A stretch of 64,000 bases of DNA from Allobaculum sp. Allo2 (GCF_022701175.1 NZ_CP078088.1:2046001-2110000), one strand, 5' to 3'; shown: positions 51,596-62,470, numbered from the stretch's first letter. Numbers and translations are program-made. The notes: generated by a model not told the origin, from the sequence alone.

Positions 51596-51951
51596 TTAAG
51601 CGAGAGCAGCTTTAGCTTCTTCTACTACTTTAGCGAAGCCTTCTGCATCATGGATGGCCATTTCCGACAGCATTTTGCGGTTGATGTCGATGTTAGCCAG
51701 TCTCAGGCCGTGCATCAGTCTGGAGTAGGAAATATCGTTCATACGTGCAGCCGCATTGATACGAGCGATCCAGATCTTACGCATGTTGCCTTTCAGTTTA
51801 CGACGGTCGTTGTAAGCGTATTTGAAGCTGTGCATTACCTGCTCATTCGCGGTTTTGTACAGAGTGTGTTTGCTACCAAAATAACCTTTCGCAAGCTTAA
51901 GGACTTTTTTCTTCTTCTGCGGGAAACAATTCCGCCTTTTACTCTTGGCAT
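51596..51951 (-). CDS. rplT: 50S ribosomal protein L20
   Basis: About 118 residues. After repair it reads [20 protein letters not shown], then [20 protein letters not shown] and [29 protein letters not shown], the highly conserved L20 core that binds 23S rRNA. The break is at an A6 run (plus strand about 51904-51909); a seventh A restores the basic N-terminus. Such a universally conserved and essential protein cannot really be interrupted, which supports the view that these breaks are errors. Last gene of infC-rpmI-rplT. L20 in many bacteria also represses this operon by binding its leader. Confidence 0.97.
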
Positions 51952-51978
51952 ATTCTATTCTCCTCCTGTTATCCTCAA

Positions 51979-52173
51979 TTACTTCACAAGCATGTCTTTG
52001 ATACGCTTGTAGTCAGTTGCGTCAACCATTCCGGCTTTGGCCAGATGACGTCTCTGATCTTTTGTCTTGCCGTGGAAACGGTGAGAAGTATAAGCGTGAT
52101 GTCTTTTCAGTTTTCCCGATCCGGTCTTTTTCACACGTTTGGCCAGACCTCTGTGGCTTTTCATTTTTGGCAT
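51979..52173 (-). CDS. rpmI: 50S ribosomal protein L35
   Basis: 64 residues, complete: [40 protein letters not shown] and a basic C-terminus, as in all L35 proteins. It lies between infC (15-nt gap) and rplT, with AGGAGG before its ATG. Confidence 0.98.
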   Translation of the reverse strand: MPKMKSHRGLAKRVKKTGSGKLKRHHAYTSHRFHGKTKDQRRHLAKAGMVDATDYKRIKDMLVK

Positions 52174-52188
52174 GATTTTCTCCTCCTT

Positions 52189-52770
52189 TTATGGTTTCTC
52201 TTTCGGCTCGCTGGCTTGCGCTGCCGGCTTCTTCTTCTGAGGAGCCAGCACGAGAGACATAGTGTTTCCTTCCAGGGAAGGCTTTTTCTCTACAAGGGCG
52301 ATATCCTTCACTTTATCGAGAAAGTCGTTCATAATCTGACGTCCGACATCCTGTCGGGTCATCATACGTCCGCGGAATCTCATATCAATTTTGACTTTCA
52401 TCCCCTGCTCGATCCATTTACGAGCCTGGCGGAGTTTCGTTTCAAAATCGTGCGTATCCACGACAGGCGACAGACGGAGGGATTTGAGTTCCACCACGTG
52501 CTGTTTCCGTTTGGCTTCCTTTTCTTTTTTCTGCTGCTCGAAATGGTATTTGCCATAGTCGAGAATTTTGCAGACGGCTGGACGAGCTTTGGGAGCTACG
52601 CAGAGCAGATCGAGATTCTGTCGATATGCGAGTTCCAGCGCTTCGCGCTTGGATTTGACTCCCAGCTGATTTCCTTTCGCGTCGATGACAAGCACTTCCC
52701 GGAAAGGAATCTTTTCATTGAACAGATCGTCATTTACGTTGTTCGGGGCTACTTTTCGATTATTGATAAT
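52189..52770 (-). CDS. infC: Translation initiation factor IF-3, AUU start
   Basis: About 193 residues. N-domain INNRKVAPNNVNDDLFNEKIPFREVLVID and KREALELAYRQNLDLLCVAPKARPAVCKILDYGKYHFEQQKK; C-domain VVELKSLRLSPVVDTHDFETKLRQARKWIEQG and MRFRGRMMTRQDVG. The only in-frame ATG nearby (52788) cannot be the start because its next codons form the Shine-Dalgarno sequence (AAAGGAAGG). The ATT at 52770 lies 6 nt after that SD, and infC is known for an AUU start, used for autoregulation by IF-3. The C-terminal tail (QKKKPAAQASEPKEKP) is a short basic extension. Confidence 0.93.
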   Translation of the reverse strand: MINNRKVAPNNVNDDLFNEKIPFREVLVIDAKGNQLGVKSKREALELAYRQNLDLLCVAPKARPAVCKILDYGKYHFEQQKKEKEAKRKQHVVELKSLRLSPVVDTHDFETKLRQARKWIEQGMKVKIDMRFRGRMMTRQDVGRQIMNDFLDKVKDIALVEKKPSLEGNTMSLVLAPQKKKPAAQASEPKEKP

Positions 52771-52794
52771 TGAATACCTTCCTTTCATGAATCC

Positions 52795-52820
52795 ATAAAA
52801 AATGGGCGCAGAGCGCACCC
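52795..52820 (-). promoter_or_regulatory. Leader terminator of infC-rpmI-rplT (L20-leader type)
   Basis: On the minus strand GGG-T-GCGC-TCT-GCGC-CC followed by ATTTTTT, 25 nt before the SD. It lies at the end of a 110-nt leader with further complementary segments (TGCATACGGATGCA). This is the layout of L20-controlled leaders in Firmicutes. That L20 binds here is inferred. Confidence 0.7.
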
Positions 52821-52926
52821 TAATCCTGCTGGTTTCGAATTCTGATCGATTCCGAACTGGCATTAACCCATGCATCCGTATGCATCAGGTGAGAAGGGGC
52901 TTCTTCTTTCCATTTCTTACTTGGCA

Positions 52927-52955
52927 AGTTTATCAAAACCGACCTTTTGTGTCAA
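52927..52955 (-). promoter_or_regulatory. Promoter of the infC operon
   Basis: Consensus TTGACA (52950-52955 on the minus strand), 17 nt, TAAACT (52927-52932). Confidence 0.85.
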
Positions 52956-53200
52956 GCATGCGCCTCATTTTCCCATAAGAAAAGGGCGGCTGCCTCCCGA
53001 GAAATCCAATATCGGTTATTTTATCGCAATTCTCTGTTATGTAAAACCTTTTCTGTGCTGAGCGCAGCTGTATACGGTTACGGGATTTTCAGAGATTTTG
53101 CAGGAAAAACGTAAGTGTCAAACAATCGACGGGTATACGCGAGACTGAATATTAGATACGCTAAACGGGATCCCTTTCGAGATCCCGCTTGGCGTATTTT

Positions 53201-55039
53201 TTATTCTTCATCGTTTTCTTCATACTTCGGATCCGGTCCACGGTATCCAATTCGAAGATATTCAGGTAAATCCTTTGAATACGGCAGAAGTGACTTCAAT
53301 ACATCTACCGCGATTTCATCGTCTTTGAACCATTTGAGTTCATCCAGAACGTACTCCATGTAGCGCTCTGGATTTAAGTCGTTCATTTCAGCCGATCGAA
53401 ACAAAGTCATAAACGCTGCGACGACTTCCGCACCTTTGATACTCTTCGTAGTCTGGAAGTTTTTGCGATTGATCACGAATGGCTTTACGGCTCTTTCTGC
53501 CACATTATTGTCGATCGGATAATCACCGTCTTCCAGGTACCTTCCCAACGAGTTCGCTCGATCCATGAAGTACTTGGCTGCTCTGTAGGCGGTGCTTCTT
53601 TCCTCGAATCCACTCTGAATCTCCATCATGACTCTTGTGAGTCTTTCAAAGCAGGGCTTTGAAAGTTCCTGCCGAACTTCGGTTCTCGCCTCGTGCGAGT
53701 AAGAAGCAACGTGGGATTCGATGTGGTAGAGCTTCCCGAACAGAGACAGGGCTGTGAGCAGAATCTGGAGACCCGGACTTGGTTCGGGCTCTCTGTTTCG
53801 TCCAGCTGGGCTGCCGCTTCTGCGGCCTCTTCGTCGTTCTCCAGTGTGGTCTTTTCCCACTTCAGGACGTCTGCCTGATACTGCGCGAAGTCTGACCGGA
53901 CTTTGATGGCTTCGAAGATCTTTCTTCTCGCATGGGCCATACAGTTGAGCTTTCTGCAGGGGCCATAGTAGTTGGCATATGCATAAAGCCCGTCTGTCAT
54001 AAGGGCATGACGAAAAGAACCGCCAAGGAGGGCGATTACGAACTCCTGTTTCTTGTAAGGGAAAAACTTATAGACAGCCATCTGGTTCTCTTCATAGATT
54101 CCGCTGACGGCGACAACCATAGAAGACTGTTTTCGATCTTTAACCTCCGTGCACTTTAAAACCGTCTCATCCATATGGACGACGTTACAGTTTGGGAGAT
54201 CCTCAATCATTTGTTTTACGAGGGGCTTCAGATAAAGATCGTAAGTTTTTTCCAGGATGTTGCCCATGGTCTGACGGCTGATCGGCAGTCCCGTGAGACT
54301 CAGGTGCTTTTCCTGACGATAGGCCGGGGTTCCCATTACGAACTTATCGTAGGCAATTCCCGCGACCATAGAGGAAGTTGCGACACTCTTGTCGATCAGT
54401 GCAGGCTCGTCAGGTTCGGCGGTGCGGATGATGGCTTTCCCGTTTTCATCCGTACACTTGTTTGGGCACGCGACTGTCTCACGCAGCACTTCTTCCAGCC
54501 TATAGCGAGCGGGAATCCGATGAATCCTATAGTGACGTTTCATTCCAACAGTTTTCATCTCACAGCCGCAAACTGGGCAAATGCGCTTTTCCCTTCTACA
54601 CTGAAGGTAGTGGTTTCTTTGACCGCTTCCTGCTTTCTGCACTTGGTGGAAGGTTTTTCTTGCTTCCTTCAACAGAACTGAGCTTTAAATCTTCAGCTTC
54701 TTTACGATAGCGGTCTCCCTCTTCCTGATATTTCGCAGCCCGGTTAAAACAAACATCGGCTTTCAGATCAAGCTGAGCCAGCTGTTTATTCAGAATATTG
54801 ATATCTGGGCCGCCGTCCTCGTTTTCAGAGTAATCCAGTTTCAAGGGAACCATCTTTTCCGTAGAAGGACCAAAGCGGCCGCTTTTCACGGCTTTATTGA
54901 TTTCTTTAGCGAAATAGAGATCCAGGTACATATCCTCAATAAATTTGTCTTTCTCTTCTTCCGTCATGGTGCTGATCTGATGATGAAGATCTTCGAGGAG
55001 CTCGTTGCGGATTGTCTGGTAAGGGTTCGGCACATTCAT
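53201..55039 (-). CDS. tnpC: IS66 family transposase TnpC
   Basis: About 613 residues. N-terminal helical region (MNVPNPYQTIRNELLEDLHH ... NILNKQLAQLDLKADVCFNRA), zinc-finger-like part (RICPVCGCEMKTVGM ... ACPNKC), then the DDE core: NVVHMDETVLKCTE, HALMTDGLYAYANYYG, and DYPIDNNVAERAVKPFVINRKNF with the catalytic Glu. The C-terminus PERYMEYVLDELKWFKDDE matches the family's C-terminal domain. Frames change near 54590-54610 (two added bases fit best) and at C3 near 53800 (giving TESPEPSPGLQILL). Confidence 0.9.
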
Positions 55040-55131
55040 GTATTAATTTTAACATATTTAGAGCGATAGATAAAGTAAATGGGATGATTTATCTTGATAT
55101 TCCTTCAAGAAAATCATCCTTTTAAATTGGT

Positions 55132-55518
55132 TTAAACATACTTATAAGTTCGTGGCAGAAATGCCGGCTGGGGAACAATCGACAGACCGGAAAGCAGAGA
55201 AGCCAGCTGCGAACAGTCAATTCGCATGAAGTCGGACTGGTCAGTGCTGACAGGCCACTGAAGGGAAGATCTGGAGAGTCGCTTATAAACAAGCCAGAAT
55301 CCATTTCCGTCACGAAGGATACCTTTGATCTTGTTCTTCTGTCGATTAACGAAGAGAAAGAGGGATCCATCCAGCGGATCCAGAGCGAGAGGTCCTTGAA
55401 CCAGGGAGACGTAACCGTCAATTCCTTTGCGAAGGTCAGCAGGCATCTGAGCCAGATAGATGTTTTTAACTTTGGAGAAATCGATACCGAGATCGATTGC
55501 AGGGATGATTGATTCCAT
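55132..55518 (-). CDS. tnpB: IS66 accessory protein TnpB (Orf2)
   Basis: 128 residues, unbroken. IYLAQMPADLRKGIDGYVSLVQGPLALDPLDGSLFLFVNRQKNKIKGILRDGNGFWLVYKRL is the hallmark of IS66 Orf2. Ribosome site AAGGAGG before the ATG. It is 76 nt from the right end of the element, which leaves no room for the tnpA that usually comes first. Confidence 0.96.
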   Translation of the reverse strand: MESIIPAIDLGIDFSKVKNIYLAQMPADLRKGIDGYVSLVQGPLALDPLDGSLFLFVNRQKNKIKGILRDGNGFWLVYKRLSRSSLQWPVSTDQSDFMRIDCSQLASLLSGLSIVPQPAFLPRTYKYV

Positions 55519-55700
55519 GAAAAAGCCTCCTTGAATAAAGGAATTATCCCAAGGAGGCGGTCGAGAAAATACCCGTCTTTTATTTGACGCTTACGGAAAA
55601 ACGCGCCCATCCTCTGTGTTTCCCATTTTGTTTCCTGTCCAGTCCAGTTTCTGTGCGGCTTCTGACCGCCCGCAGCCTTCTCGCAAATTATTTTCCAAAT

Positions 55701-55756
55701 AAAAAGCAGAGATTCCATCCTCCCTGATATAGAGAGGGTAAGAATCTCTGCTTTTT
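55701..55756. terminator. Terminator of the arabinofuranosidase gene
   Basis: AAAAAGCAGAGATTC (55701-55715) and GAATCTCTGCTTTTT pair perfectly around a 26-nt loop. T runs are present on both strands. The remaining 55603-55981 sequence contains only a weakly coding-looking frame that I do not accept. Confidence 0.85.
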
Positions 55757-55981
55757 GCGTGTGGAATTAAGGCTGCTTCAGGCAATCCTCCGTTACAGAC
55801 CTCCCTTAAAGACCGCCGCGATTTGGTCGCTTCGGTACGCCTCCCCTTCTTTTCCTGAAAGAGAATTTCTGGAAACTGGCTTCCGGATTTTTCAGCCGTA
55901 CAGGCGAAATCGACGAAATCACAAATCCAGCCTGTATCGATCGTCTGAAAGGAGGAATACCCAGAGAAAGGGCGGCAAAGT

Positions 55982-58900
55982 TTAATCCCGGATTTCTTCC
56001 AGAGCTGCCGGATCCGGAAGTCTGCGCAGGGCAAGGAGTGTCTGATTCAGCTCCATAGCGGTTTCATTGACTTGCGCCTGCGATACAGAAGTACGAAGAA
56101 TCTCTTTTGCTTCGCTCAGTTCTTCCTGCAGGGACGTCCAGTCTGCTTTGGCATAGCTGGCTTCCTTCAGCGTTTCGGCTTTGTTTACAGCCGTCTCTAA
56201 TAAAGAAGGATCCAGAAGCTGTTCGAGGGCGTAGCTGAGCTGTTCGCTCTTTTCCTGAACGAGAGCCGGACGGGCGAATTCATTACGGCTGACGATCTGC
56301 GCCTGATCCAGGCGGTTTTTCAGATCGGTAAACTTCGCACTGCCATCGGTCTTCACATTTTTCGCCAGCTCAATGAGCGAATTGAGTTCCGTCTTATCGG
56401 CCGGTTCATACACGCGAAGAATCAGGAACGAATGCGGCTGTACGGTTACAAAAACGCGTCCGTCTTCATCCGTCTGAATTTCATCTGTACGGACCGTAAC
56501 GTTTGCGGGACTGGTGAGGCTGTTTTCATCCGCCAGACCATTGGATTCCAGACGCTGCGCCTTGATCACTGCGTTTTCGACCGTTTCCGGCAGTTCGATC
56601 TGGATCTCGCGCGCATTTGTCGGATCCGCGTTTTCGATGGCGATGGAATAGTTGTGCTCTTCATCGCGGCTGGCCAGAACAGAAATGGAATTGACGTTGT
56701 TGGACAGCGTGTAGTCCTGTGACAGGGAGGAATTGAGCAGTTCGGTTCCAAATCCGGCGTTGAAAATCTGGAAGACGTGCGCACTTGGCGTCGCAAAGTA
56801 ACCGAAATTGCCTTTGCCTGTGGCCGTATCTGAGCCGGCCAGCGGCACAACCTGAATGACGGCCTGCTGCGTTGGACCTAAGGCATCGGCTCCGGATGTG
56901 TAGTAATCCGAGAGGCAGTGCTTCTGAATGTAGGGCGAGCCCAGTTCGGCATAATCCATAATGCAGCGGGCGACATACAGAGCGTGCAGCTGGGAACGCG
57001 TACGTCCGCTGGTGTTGTAGTAAATGCCAAATTCCGAAATGGCCGGGACTTTGTCTTCCGGCATCTGGTTTAAGTAGTTCACGACGCGGTTTCTGCAGTT
57101 TTGCGCTTTGGCCATCACATCAAGCAGGAAAGCTTCATCTGAACTTTCGTTGACGGTTCCTGAGTAAGGATGAATCGTCATGCCGTCGTAAAGGTCCGCT
57201 TTGCCAAGCTGATTTTCGAGATTGACGAAGTTGACGTTTTCCCAGGCCGTATAAATTTTCACGTCATGCTCTTTGGATTCCAGTTCATTGATGCGCGACT
57301 GGGTCTGGCGCATCGCTTCGGATACATCGTTAAAGCCGTCATGATTCACGCTGTAGGACGCGTATATGCCATGACCGCTGGCAGGAACGGCGCCATGGAC
57401 TCCGTCTCCAAATGTGATTTCGCCTGTGGAATAGTTCAGCGTGCACTTCTGATCGTTTGGTCCGGCATTTTCAAGGGAATCGACAATCGTCCATTCCGTC
57501 GCGGAAGCCGCGTTCTGACCGACGTAGACGTGGGCACCGTTTTCCAGTGCCTGGAAATCCGGATCCATGCGGAGTTTTCCGTCTTCGTAAAGCATGGTGT
57601 TCGTATTGACGTGACGCAGCTGACGAACCATGTTTTTCGATCCGTCGGAGCGGGAGGCGTTTTCGTCCCAGTTGTCCGGGTTGGCCGCATAAATCCGGTT
57701 ATAAGCGGTTGGCGCACCGAGGGTGAAGGCGTGAACCGCATCGGATCCGTCGGAACGGTAATCGATCCAGTAGCCCTGGGTCGTCTTGCCGTCGTTGTTA
57801 ATGCCGCAGCACTGCTGGATTTCGTTTCCGATTTCAAAGAACTGTACGTTGTACGGTTCCGGATGGCCGTAATCGCTGCGCACCTTCGCCCAGTCGATGC
57901 CGCCGTTTGGATTGGTTCCGACTTTCGCATTCAGAAATTCAATCAGATCGGATGCGTCCTGCGCACTGCCTCTTGCCAGCGAGTACACATAAACGATATC
58001 GGAATCGACTTCATCGGCGAAGCTGGCAATTTCTTCGAGTCCGAAGTTGGGATCGATGCCGGTCTGTCTTCCATTGTTATAAAAGGCATGAACCTGTTTT
58101 TTGCGCTGTTCTTTTGGACCCAGCGTCGTTTTCCAGTTGAACAGGTTGGAAATGGATCCGCCGGGATAGCGAATCGATCCAAAACCTGCATCCTTGTACA
58201 GCGTTTTGAACTCGTCCTTAACCTGCATCGTTTCGTCATCAAAGGTTCCATACGCGTTAAACGCATAGCGATGGTTGATGCCGAAAATGGAATCCGGATC
58301 GATCGTTCGAAGAATCTCGTCTTCCACATGCAGAATGGCCGGACGAGACTGTTCCGCATTTTGACATGCCGTTTTCAAGGTTTCGCAGGCGTTTTGGAGT
58401 TCATTTATGGATACCGTTTCGGGATCGAGCGCTTCCACTGCATCCAGCGCGTTTTGCACGGCTGTTTTTGCCGAGGGGCTCACTTTGCTGTCGTCGCAGA
58501 GAGTCTGTCCTTTTGCGACCCACTCTTCAAGATCCGTCAGAAGGAGTCCTTTTCCTTTCTGCGCGTACAGTTCGAGTACATCGGCATCCGAAAGCTTCGT
58601 GTCGTACACGCAAAGTTCATCCAGATCGCCGCGCAGACCGTGCGGGTTGGTTCCTGTATCGTTTTTATGGTGACCGATCCGCAGATCAAACATCTGATTC
58701 AGAACCGTATTGCCCAGATCCTTTTCACTGTCAAATTTTCCATTGATGTAGAAGCGAACTTTTTCGCGTCCTGATCAAAGCTGATCGCGACGTGCTGCCA
58801 CTCGCCTTTAGCAACCGTTCCTTCTGAGAACACATCCGTGGCGTTCAGATACGTGTGATAATGGCCGTCTGCGCGCAGCGAGAGAATCGTTCTTCCGCTT

Positions 58901-59391
58901 CCCGTATGCTGAAGCAGTACGACAGACGATCCGTCCGCACTGTCCTGGCTTGGATCGTATTTGTACCATAAGGCGAAGGTCATGCGGCCCTGACCGGTAT
59001 TGATATAGTTCGAGGCCTGCAGCCACGCATGCTGGGAAGGATCGCTCGGAAAACGATAAACCTGACCAAACAGGCTGTTTTCTGCCGAAGCGGTCTGCGC
59101 AGTAACTGCGGTAAGTGCGGTATGGGTACTCGTTTTGGACTGAAGCGGGGTATTCCCTTCAAAATCCCAGTAATCTTTCAGATGCTCGGCCGCCGGCATT
59201 TGTGCGGTTTAAGCGACGGCTGTATTTGGCGCAGCTTTTCTGGCGCTGTAATTTCTCTGAACTCTGTCGGTCGATCGGATCATCCTGACGGCCGAATCGC
59301 TGGATGACTGCGCGGCAAAAACCGGCGCGCTGCTCAGTGAACTTAAAGCCAGAAAGGCGCACAGCAAGCTTTTTGTTCCTTTCCGTTTCAT
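55982..59391 (-). CDS. Secreted LamG plus GH51-like alpha-L-arabinofuranosidase
   Basis: About 1,136 residues. Signal peptide (SLLCAFLALSSLSSAPVFAAQ), then a LamG/concanavalin-like domain (YWDFEGNTPLQSK, NTGQGRMTFALWYKYDP, GEWQHVAISFDQ, LRGDLDELCVYDTKLSDADV). A helical linker leads to a clan-A (beta/alpha)8 domain with IFGINHRYAFN, GFGSIRYPGGSISNLFNWKT, acid/base Glu in FFEIGNEIQQ and nucleophile Glu in PAISEFGIYYNTSG, most like GH51. FIVAR-like helices close the protein. One frame break at A5 near 58762-58766. Also an in-frame TAA at 59209-59211 (codon 61), which a homopolymer error does not explain. Start SD AGGATAAAAT. Confidence 0.8.
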
Positions 59392-60028
59392 ATTTTATCC
59401 TGTTTTTATCCTGTATTCCTGAACTGGTTTTCGACGCATGTTTTTCTTTTTCTTTCGATCTGTATGCCCGTTTCCGATGAAAAAGCGCTGTCCATTCATT
59501 TTGACAGACGGCACAATTGCCCGTTTCATGCCGTCTTTTTGGCTGAGTGAGTCTTCTCAGTTCCGTCGGACTGCTTAGGAAAATTTCCGCGTCGAATTTT
59601 CCCATCCTGTGTAAGCTCTTTCAGTATACCGTATGGATTCTTTCGGTTCCGTTTGGTCCTTTATGGTTTTCGGTTTTCCTGCATTCCCTCAGTCCTTCTG
59701 AAATTCCGTCTGGCCAAAATGCAGCACGATTTTCCACATGTGAAACTGTACGGATCCTGTTCCTGTCTTTTTAGTTCCGGATGAAAGGACGATTTCAAAT
59801 CCAGAAATGTTAATATCTTTCTGACTGTCCTGAACGGACAGGATCGATTGGACACAGAATCGTTACAGTCCTGCGGGATTTAATGACCCGTTTCTTCTGA
59901 TTTGGCCTCAGATTTTTCTGAGGTGTTTCTGTGTGTACAGGATCTGATTATTTAGAGTCCTCATTTATACATCGATTTTCTCTGCGAATATTCATTCAAA
60001 ACCGGAGACGCAAGAAAGGAGTTTTGCC
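59392..60028. other. Long gene-free divergent region
   Basis: 640 nt between the arabinofuranosidase gene (left) and the 60029 operon (right). It contains a rightward terminator-like hairpin AGACGGCA (59506-59513) / TGCCGTCT (59529-59536) plus a T run that follows no visible rightward gene. It also holds a TATACT box (minus, about 59617-59622) without a clear -35, and a hairpin CCTCAGA/TCTGAGG near 59905-59922. No convincing ORF. Confidence 0.4.
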
Positions 60029-60124
60029 ATGTCTGTCTGCCTGTTTGATCAAGGCTGTTTTGAATTCGAGCGATGGCGTTCTGAAAGCGAAACCCATCGA
60101 CGAAAGGAAGGTCGGGCGATATGA
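60029..60124 (+). CDS. Candidate 31-residue ORF coupled to the next gene
   Basis: ATG 60029 has a near-perfect AAAGGAG 8 nt upstream, and the TGA overlaps the next start codon as ATGA. The product MSVCLFDQGCFEFERWRSES plus a basic end has no recognised motif. It may be a coupling leader, or a mis-framed N-terminus of the following gene. Confidence 0.3.
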   Translation: MSVCLFDQGCFEFERWRSESETHRRKEGRAI

Positions 60125-62244
60125 GTACGTCCTCTACGCTCCGTCTTCATCGAACCAGACTGCCGCGATCCAAAGTCATCATGATTCTTCTGGAATCGCT
60201 GCTGATTCTGGCTTATACCATTTTCACTTCTGTTTTCTTCACAAAAACGACGATCATCGCGGTGTGCGGAACGCTCGTTCTGATCATCAACCTGCTTCGC
60301 CTGTTCTATTCCAAATTCCTGAACGGGGTGTTCGAGAAAATGTATCGCTGGCGCTGGCTGATTGCGGCGATTGTGTTTGTGGTTCTGCTCTGTTTCCAGA
60401 TCCACACGTCCAACGCGGCCTGCTACATGTACTCGTTTACCGCAAATCCGGAAGTGGAACAGTCCATTTTAATGGGCCGTCCGCGTATTCCGCGGGCCGA
60501 TGAGTATGCGGTACAGCTTCCGTATTACTTCTCCCAGTACTACAACGACTACGCCCAGATTTCCCATCAGATGTCGATCGGCGGTCAGGATATGATCGTC
60601 GGCTACAACTCCCCGGTTCTGTCGCTCTCCTGATCGGCAAGCCGTTTGTCTGGGGCTACATTCTGTTTGGAAACGCCTACGGCATTTCCTGGTACTTTTG
60701 TCCAAAACGATTCTGATGGTGATGGTTTCGATCGAGATGTTCCACATCCTGACGAAAAACAAATACCTTTCCGTTTTTGGTGCCATTATCCTGACGTTTG
60801 CGCCGGGCATGCAGTGGTGGTTCTCGCCCCATTTCTACGATGCGATTTTCTGGGCGAGTACGCTCTTTGTGGTCGGCTACTGGTTTTTCCGCGCGCAGGG
60901 CTGGAAAAATGGGCCTTCACGCTTCTGGCTATTGCATCGTTAGACGGCTTTGTTCTGGCCCTCTTCCCTTCTTTGCAGGTTCCTTGCGGACTGCTCGCCT
61001 TCTTCCTAATGTGCGCCTGTCTTTATCGGGATAAAGATGAGCTGGAATGGAAAAAGAGCAACATCTGGAACGTAATCGCGGTCATCGGCGGTCTTTGCAT
61101 CGTTCTGGTGCCGACACTGCTTTCGGCAAAAGATGCGCTGATGATGGCCAACGATACCGTTTATCCGGGCGATCGCGTCGTTCATGGGGCGACCGGCGCA
61201 CCGTGGATGCTGTTTATCAACCCGGTCAGCCTTTTGCAGACGTATACCGATCCGGATCTGCTTAACAACAGTGAAATCTCGAGCTTTACGCAGTTTGGCG
61301 TTGCCTGCTGCCTGTACTATCCGTATCTCTTCTACTGGCTGAGAAAGAAGAAAGACCGCTCCCGCTGGATCGGAACGGTTCTCTTCCTTTCCCTTTTGTT
61401 CCAGGCGTTTTATCTGCACTTTGAAATCCCGGTATGGCTGGCGAAAGTGACTCTGCTTTCTTCCTGCAACCGCATGCAGACCGTATTTGGCTATACCGGC
61501 ACGATTTTTACCGTCTGGACGATTTACAAAGTGCAGGACACCAAGTTCCCGCACAAAACGCTCTCCGGCTTTGTCGCCTGCGCCATTTACGCCGTTCTTG
61601 CCGCTATGGTTACGCATTACATGATCCTGCCAAACTTCCTGCGGCTGTTTGGATCGCGGGCCATGTTCTATGTCTTCTCAATCGGTCTGGCATTCCTGTT
61701 CTGGCTGGCCTTTACCCGCTATCGTCAGCTGACCCTCTGCGGCATGCTGGCATGGACAGCCGGCAGCGGCATGCTTGTCAACCCGATCATGCAGGGAACG
61801 GCGAGCGTTGCCGAATACCCCATGGCACAGGCCGCTGTACAGATTCGTGAAGAAAATCCTGACTCCTGGTGGCTGACGACCGAAAACGATCTGCGTCAGG
61901 CGCTGATGATGGCCAATGGCGTCAAAGTCGTTAACGGCGTCAACTTCTACCCGGATTTCGAAAAATGGGAACTCATCGATCCGGAGCACAAGTTTGAAGA
62001 CGAAATTAACCGTTACGCGCACATTTACGTTTCCCTGATTCCGGATGGCGATCTGGAAATTGCCAGCCCTTCGGGCGACGTAGTACAGGTAAATCTGCCC
62101 GTTTCGATGCTCAAAAACTGGGATATCGACTACATCGCAGGTACGGAGCGCGATGCGCAGGTTCTCGACGCCGGCGGCATTTCCTACCAGATTGTTTACG
62201 ATGACGAGAATACCGAAGACGTGATTTACCAGATCCTCGACTAG
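60121..62244 (+). CDS. Large polytopic membrane protein (DUF7657-like, GT-C type topology)
   Basis: About 708 residues with at least ten hydrophobic segments (IMILLESLLILAYTIFTSVF, TLVLIINLLRLF, FVVLLCFQI, VIAVIGGLCIVLVPTLL and others) and a soluble C-terminal domain (DGDLEIASPSGDVVQVNLPV). The first extracytoplasmic loop has GRPRIPRADEYAVQLPYYFSQ, like the 'G.PR.IR.DEW....P...SQ' motif of large DUF7657 envelope proteins, possibly glycan transferases. Function is not established. Three breaks: C2 near 60629 (LSLIGKPFVWGY), T4 near 60699-60702 (WYFLSKTILM), and A5 near 60906-60910 (GWKKWAFTLLAI). Confidence 0.65.
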
Positions 62245-62312
62245 TCCGTACACCTCGTTTCCTGGCTGCATATCAACCACAGCCCGCAAGAAATTTGCTT
62301 CGTTCTTTCTTC

Positions 62313-62342
62313 CCCTGTTCACGACTTGAACAGGGATTTTTT
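62313..62342 (+). terminator. Terminator of the polytopic membrane protein gene
   Basis: CCCTGTTC (62313-62320) / GAACAGGG (62328-62335), perfect, then ATTTTTT. Confidence 0.9.
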
Positions 62343-62402
62343 CTGCTTTCCGTATTCTGCTATCCGTATGCTGCTTTCCGCTTTGCTCGCTCCCTTCGCC
62401 CC

Positions 62403-62470
62403 ATTTGCTTCGACACATTTGTCTCGCCGATTCGCTTCGACACGGCCCCTTCTGCCAATTCGTATCGACA
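62403..62470. repeat. Degenerate direct repeats
   Basis: ATTTGCTTCGACAC (62403), ATTCGCTTCGACAC (62430) and ATTCGTATCGACA (62458), spaced 27-28 nt apart, in the 525-nt gap between two convergent genes. No function evident. Confidence 0.45.

Larger units (their letters stand above)
53111..55594 (-). mobile_element. Complete IS66-family insertion sequence with target duplication
   Basis: Left end GTAAGTGTCAAACAATCGAC (53111 on) and right end, read inward from 55594, GTAAGCGTCAAATAAAAGAC, both followed by GGGTAT. The flanking octamer GGAAAAAC is present on both sides (53103-53110 and 55595-55602), a perfect 8-bp target duplication as IS66 makes. It carries tnpB and tnpC but no tnpA. The insertion is intergenic, between the infC promoter and the terminator of the arabinofuranosidase gene, so no gene is visibly disrupted. 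Confidence 0.95.

Noticed and set aside
55591-56034. 147-codon ORF next to the IS66 right end (possible tnpA)
   Set aside because: It extends outside the right inverted repeat and target duplication, overlaps a perfect terminator, and has no TnpA-like content.
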